A DNA stretch of 8,741 nt. Source: Thiodiazotropha sp050305635 (lineage in GTDB: Bacteria > Pseudomonadota > Gammaproteobacteria > Chromatiales > Chromatiaceae). A model generated the notes under the pieces. It searched no databases. It was not told where the DNA came from and was given only the letters and a program-made list of their open reading frames with translations. Where the stretch lies: contig JBNLFS010000055.1 of the NCBI GenBank assembly GCA_050305635.1, positions 1-8,741 of the forward strand, in the 5' to 3' direction. The position numbers and the translations under genes were made by a program. This document shows, piece after piece, positions 6,105 through 8,741 of the stretch. The first letter of the stretch is position 1. Each line of letters opens with the position of its first letter.

Positions 6105-6970
6105 TCGAAAAGCTCGCGGTGATTGGCGTCGGCCTGATCGGCGGTTCCCTCGCCATGGCGCTGCGAGAGGAGGGCGGGGTCCGGGAAGTAGTGGGTTGTG
6201 GACGGGGCGAGGCCAATCTGCGCAAGGCTCGGAAGCTCGGTGTTATCGATCACTATACCCATGACGCCGCAGAGGCGGTGCGTGGTGCGGATATGGTGCT
6301 CCTGGCGGTTCCCCTCGGGGCCATGCGCGCTACCCTGGAAGCGATTCGTGATCATCTTGCGCCAAACGCGGTTGTCACGGATGCTGGCAGTGTCAAGGGC
6401 AGCGTAGTCCGGGATGCCCAGGCTGTGTTTGGCCGGGTTCCGGATTTTTTCGTTCCAGGCCATCCGGTTGCCGGAACCGAACGCAGTGGTGTGGAGGCGG
6501 CATTCGCCACCCTCTATCGGAATCGCCGGGTGATCCTAACCCCTACTGACGAGACCCGCTCGGAGGCGCTGCAACGGGTCAAAGCCCTGTGGAAACAATG
6601 CGGGGCCGAAGTCACCTGCATGAGTGTCGAGTACCACGACGAAGTTCTGGCGGCCACCAGCCATCTACCGCATATGCTGGCCTACAGCCTGGTGGATACC
6701 CTCTCGCGGATGGAGGAAAACGATGAGATCTTCCGCTTCGCCGCGGGAGGGTTTCGTGATTTTACCCGGATTGCCTCGAGCAATCCGGTGATGTGGCGGG
6801 ATATCTGTCTCGCCAATCAACAGGCATTGGGTGGCATGCTAACCCGATTCGCGGATGAATTGCATGAATTGGCCCGACTATTGGAACAGGGCGACAGCGA
6901 AGGTCTATTAAGATTATTTTCCTCGGCCAAGCAAGCCCGTGACCGTTACATCGATGGTATCAGTGAATAG
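6101..6970 (+). CDS. tyrA: Prephenate (or arogenate/cyclohexadienyl) dehydrogenase TyrA
   Basis: Oxidatively decarboxylates prephenate to 4-hydroxyphenylpyruvate, or arogenate to tyrosine. It is a stand-alone 289-residue dehydrogenase with no chorismate mutase domain (unlike the E. coli T-protein) and no ACT domain. The N-terminal Rossmann fold has GVGLIG at 9-14. Conserved active-site positions are present: Ser97 in DAGSVKG, His121 in GHPVAGTERSG, His188 and His191 in ATSHLPHML, and Arg223 in GGFRDFTRIA. The end of beta-2 reads VVGCGRGEANLRKA with Arg35, where NAD-specific enzymes usually carry an acidic residue, so NADP+ use is possible. The ATG at 6101 overlaps the hisC stop by four bases, giving strong coupling. 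In many pseudomonads this gene is fused to aroA; here it ends at TAG 6968-6970, and aroA starts 50 bases later. Whether prephenate or arogenate is used cannot be told from motifs alone. Confidence 0.94.
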   Translation: MIEKLAVIGVGLIGGSLAMALREEGGVREVVGCGRGEANLRKARKLGVIDHYTHDAAEAVRGADMVLLAVPLGAMRATLEAIRDHLAPNAVVTDAGSVKGSVVRDAQAVFGRVPDFFVPGHPVAGTERSGVEAAFATLYRNRRVILTPTDETRSEALQRVKALWKQCGAEVTCMSVEYHDEVLAATSHLPHMLAYSLVDTLSRMEENDEIFRFAAGGFRDFTRIASSNPVMWRDICLANQQALGGMLTRFADELHELARLLEQGDSEGLLRLFSSAKQARDRYIDGISE

Positions 6971-7009
6971 GGATGATCCTGGGTGAGTGACGGAAATGAA
7001 AAATACAAT

Positions 7010-7014
7010 GAGAG
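7010..7014 (+). promoter_or_regulatory. Ribosome binding site supporting the GTG start of aroA
   Basis: GAGAG at 7010-7014 is six bases before the GTG at 7021. Upstream in the aroA frame there is a stop at 7009-7011, so no earlier start is possible. The next in-frame alternative, TTG at 7036, has no purine-rich site before it. This supports GTG 7021. Confidence 0.6.
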
Positions 7015-7020
7015 ATCAAG

Positions 7021-8346
7021 GTGTTACAGAATAAATTGAAACGACATTATCAGGTTCGGTCCGGAGGGAATCTCCGCGGCAGACTGCGGGTGCCAGGGGA
7101 TAAATCGATTTCCCATCGCGCCATCATGCTTGGCTCCCTGGCTCAGGGTGAGACCCTGGTAAACGGCTTTCTTGAGGGCGAGGACAGTCTCGCCACTCTG
7201 AACGCCTTCCGCGATATGGGTGTGACCATCGAAGGACCAAACGCCGGACAGGTACGGATTCAGGGTGTGGGTATGCACGGTCTGTGCGCACCCGAAGGGC
7301 CCCTGGACCTGGGTAACTCCGGTACTTCGATGCGACTGCTCAGCGGGTTGTTGGCCGGTACTGGCATATCCGTCAGCCTGAGCGGCGATGCCTCACTCTC
7401 CTCCCGACCCATGGGGCGGGTGATCGATCCGCTGACCCGGATGGGAGCGGTTATCGATTCCCGGGAGGGTGGCCGAGCACCTCTGTCGATTGCATCCGGA
7501 CATCCTTTGAAAGGTATTGACTATACCTTGCCCATGGCCAGCGCCCAGGTGAAATCCGCAATCCTGCTGGCCGGTCTCTATGCACAAGGCCAGACCTGTG
7601 TGACCGAACCGGCGCCCACTCGGGATCATACCGAACGGATGCTGCAGGGGTTTGGCTACGAAGTTCAACATCAGGGGGATACCATCTGCCTCGCTGGTGG
7701 AGGGTCGCTACGGGGCTGTGTCATTGACGTGCCGGCAGACATCTCCTCTGCGACCTTTTTCCTGGTGGGTGCCTGTATCGCTGAGGGGTCGGAGCTGTTG
7801 CTGGAGCATGTGGGTATCAACCCCACCCGGGACGGGGTGATCACTATTCTCAAGCTCATGGGGGCGGATATCAATCTATTGAATCAACGGGTCGTGGGTG
7901 GGGAACCGGTGGCCGATATCCAGGTCCGTGCGAGTCGTCTGCACGGTATCGACATTCCCGAAGCGCTGATTCCCCTGGCGATTGACGAGTTTCCGGCCCT
8001 GTTCATCGCAGCGGCCTGTGCCGAAGGGGAAACCCGGCTACGCGGGGCAGAGGAGCTTCGCGTCAAGGAGAGTGATCGGATCCAGGTCATGGCGGACGGC
8101 CTGATTGCCCTGGGTGTCGAGGCGGAACCCACCGAGGATGGTATCCACATCGTGGGGGGGGGAATCGGCGCAGGGGCGGTTGAGAGCCACGGCGATCACC
8201 GCATTGCCATGTCGTTTGCCATGGCCGCCCTAAGGGCCAACGGGCCGATCGACATCGCTGATGTGGCCAATGTGAACACTTCGTTTCCCGGTTTCGTTAC
8301 CCTTGCTTCTGAAGCCGGCCTGGATATTCAGGAGGTTACGGACTGA
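7021..8346 (+). CDS. aroA: 3-phosphoshikimate 1-carboxyvinyltransferase (EPSP synthase), class II-like
   Basis: Transfers the enolpyruvyl group of phosphoenolpyruvate to shikimate-3-phosphate, the step before chorismate synthase. The 441-residue product contains the full EPSP synthase signature: Lys28-Ser29 in PGDKSISHR, the PEP loop LGNSGTSMR (97-105), MASAQVKSAILLAG, RDHTERML, Asp322 in AIDEFPALF, Glu350 in ELRVKESDR, and Asp392-His393-Arg394 in the DHRIAMSFA stretch. Sequence context (FLEGEDSLATL, SSRPMGRVIDPL, RDHTERMLQGFG) resembles the class II, CP4-like group from memory. At the position where CP4 has Ala100 it keeps glycine (Gly101), and Leu106 stands where E. coli has Pro101. It starts with GTG and ends in TGATG overlapping cmk by one base. 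A run of nine Gs at 8154-8162 encodes Gly-Gly plus flanking codon bases near the C-terminus. It is separate from tyrA, unlike the fused gene of many pseudomonads. Confidence 0.95.
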   Translation: MLQNKLKRHYQVRSGGNLRGRLRVPGDKSISHRAIMLGSLAQGETLVNGFLEGEDSLATLNAFRDMGVTIEGPNAGQVRIQGVGMHGLCAPEGPLDLGNSGTSMRLLSGLLAGTGISVSLSGDASLSSRPMGRVIDPLTRMGAVIDSREGGRAPLSIASGHPLKGIDYTLPMASAQVKSAILLAGLYAQGQTCVTEPAPTRDHTERMLQGFGYEVQHQGDTICLAGGGSLRGCVIDVPADISSATFFLVGACIAEGSELLLEHVGINPTRDGVITILKLMGADINLLNQRVVGGEPVADIQVRASRLHGIDIPEALIPLAIDEFPALFIAAACAEGETRLRGAEELRVKESDRIQVMADGLIALGVEAEPTEDGIHIVGGGIGAGAVESHGDHRIAMSFAMAALRANGPIDIADVANVNTSFPGFVTLASEAGLDIQEVTD

Positions 8347-8741
8347 TGAGCCCGGTTCCTGTGATCACCATCGACGGCCCCTCCGGGTCGGGTAAAGGCA
8401 CCCTGGCGGAGCGGGTGGCGGAAACCCTGGGATGGCGCCTGCTGGACAGTGGGGCAATCTACCGGGTGTTGGGGCATGCTGTATATCTTGAGGGAATCGA
8501 GCTGGGAAATGTAGATAAAATCGTCGAAATGGCGCTAAAACTTCCCGTAGTGTTCGCGCGTGGCAAGGTTTTCCTGGGCGGTGAGGACGTGAGTCTCGAT
8601 ATCCGCACGGAAAGTGCGGGAAATCGTGCCTCCCAGGTTGCCGCCATTCCCCAGGTGCGCGAGGCGTTGCTGGCCTGGCAGCGGGACTATGCCCAGTCGC
8701 CGGGACTCGTGGCGGATGGACGGGATATGGGAACCGTGGTT
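8346..8741 (+). CDS. cmk: Cytidylate kinase (CMP/dCMP kinase), 3' end outside window
   Basis: Phosphorylates CMP and dCMP to the diphosphates with ATP, in pyrimidine nucleotide recycling. The 132 visible residues start MSPVPVITIDGPSGSGKGT and run open to the last base; about 90-100 residues are missing compared with the usual length near 225. Visible motifs are the P-loop GPSGSGKGT (11-19), DSGAIYR (34-40), the CMP-binding insert with GEDVSLDIRTESAGNRASQVA, and DGRDMGTVV (124-132), where the window ends. All are collinear with E. coli Cmk. The ATG shares its A with the aroA stop, and I see no separate strong ribosome site, so translation is probably coupled to aroA. In this conserved order the next gene is usually rpsA (ribosomal protein S1), which would lie just beyond the window. 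Confidence 0.96.
   Translation, partial: MSPVPVITIDGPSGSGKGTLAERVAETLGWRLLDSGAIYRVLGHAVYLEGIELGNVDKIVEMALKLPVVFARGKVFLGGEDVSLDIRTESAGNRASQVAAIPQVREALLAWQRDYAQSPGLVADGRDMGTVV

Noticed and set aside
7004..7009. TACAAT as a -10 box for a promoter before aroA
   Set aside because: The hexamer is good, but 16-18 bases upstream there is only GGGTGA-like sequence, not a -35 box, so I do not call a promoter.
6996..7034. 12-codon ORF (MKNTMRDQGVTE) overlapping the aroA start
   Set aside because: Very short, with only a weak GGA before its ATG and no conserved feature; likely chance.
1..8741. Search for CRISPR arrays, insertion sequences, integrase or phage genes, tRNAs and defence genes
   Set aside because: No direct repeat array, transposase-like frame, terminal repeats or tRNA-like fold was seen; the window is almost fully filled by core genes.

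Overview
The window is a stretch of conserved chromosomal core metabolism, all genes on the + strand, from what looks like a GC-rich gammaproteobacterium. The gene order gyrA, serC, (serA), pheA, hisC, tyrA, aroA, cmk is the mixed-function 'supraoperon' layout known from Pseudomonas and relatives. GyrA, SerC and Cmk read closely like their gammaproteobacterial counterparts, while PheA and HisC are of the Pseudomonas-like type. The extra serA and the separate tyrA and aroA genes (fused in many pseudomonads) suggest a lineage outside Pseudomonas. A purple-sulfur or sulfur-oxidising gammaproteobacterium (Chromatiales-like) is my guess, and it is only an inference.

Layout. Positions 1-1390 hold the C-terminal half of gyrA. 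An 86-base gap carries a hairpin with a short T-run, a plausible terminator. serC follows (1477-2559, start moved 12 bases downstream of the first ATG). The 116-base serC-serA gap is the most structured non-coding part of the window, with two perfect 8-bp inverted repeats and a pairing that could form a pseudoknot. A short ACT-type serA (2676-3851) follows, then a 55-base gap and a compact block: pheA (3907-4992), hisC (overlapping by 1 base), tyrA (overlapping by 4 bases), a 50-base gap, aroA (GTG start at 7021), and cmk (overlapping by 1 base), which runs off the right edge at 8741. No gap exceeds 300 bases.

How the genes work together. SerA and SerC catalyse the first two steps from 3-phosphoglycerate to serine; SerC also serves pyridoxal phosphate synthesis in many proteobacteria, and PLP is the cofactor of SerC and HisC. 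AroA makes the direct precursor of chorismate. PheA and TyrA carry chorismate and prephenate toward phenylalanine and tyrosine, and HisC-type aminotransferases can serve both histidine synthesis and aromatic transamination. Cmk (CMP kinase) and gyrA are housekeeping neighbours.

I found no mobile element, CRISPR array, tRNA, rRNA, phage gene or defence system, and no evidence of a wholly new system. The points most worth a second look are the folded serC-serA leader, a SerA with no glutamate between its catalytic Arg and His, a TyrA whose nucleotide-binding loop suggests NADP+ use, and a nine-G run inside aroA.
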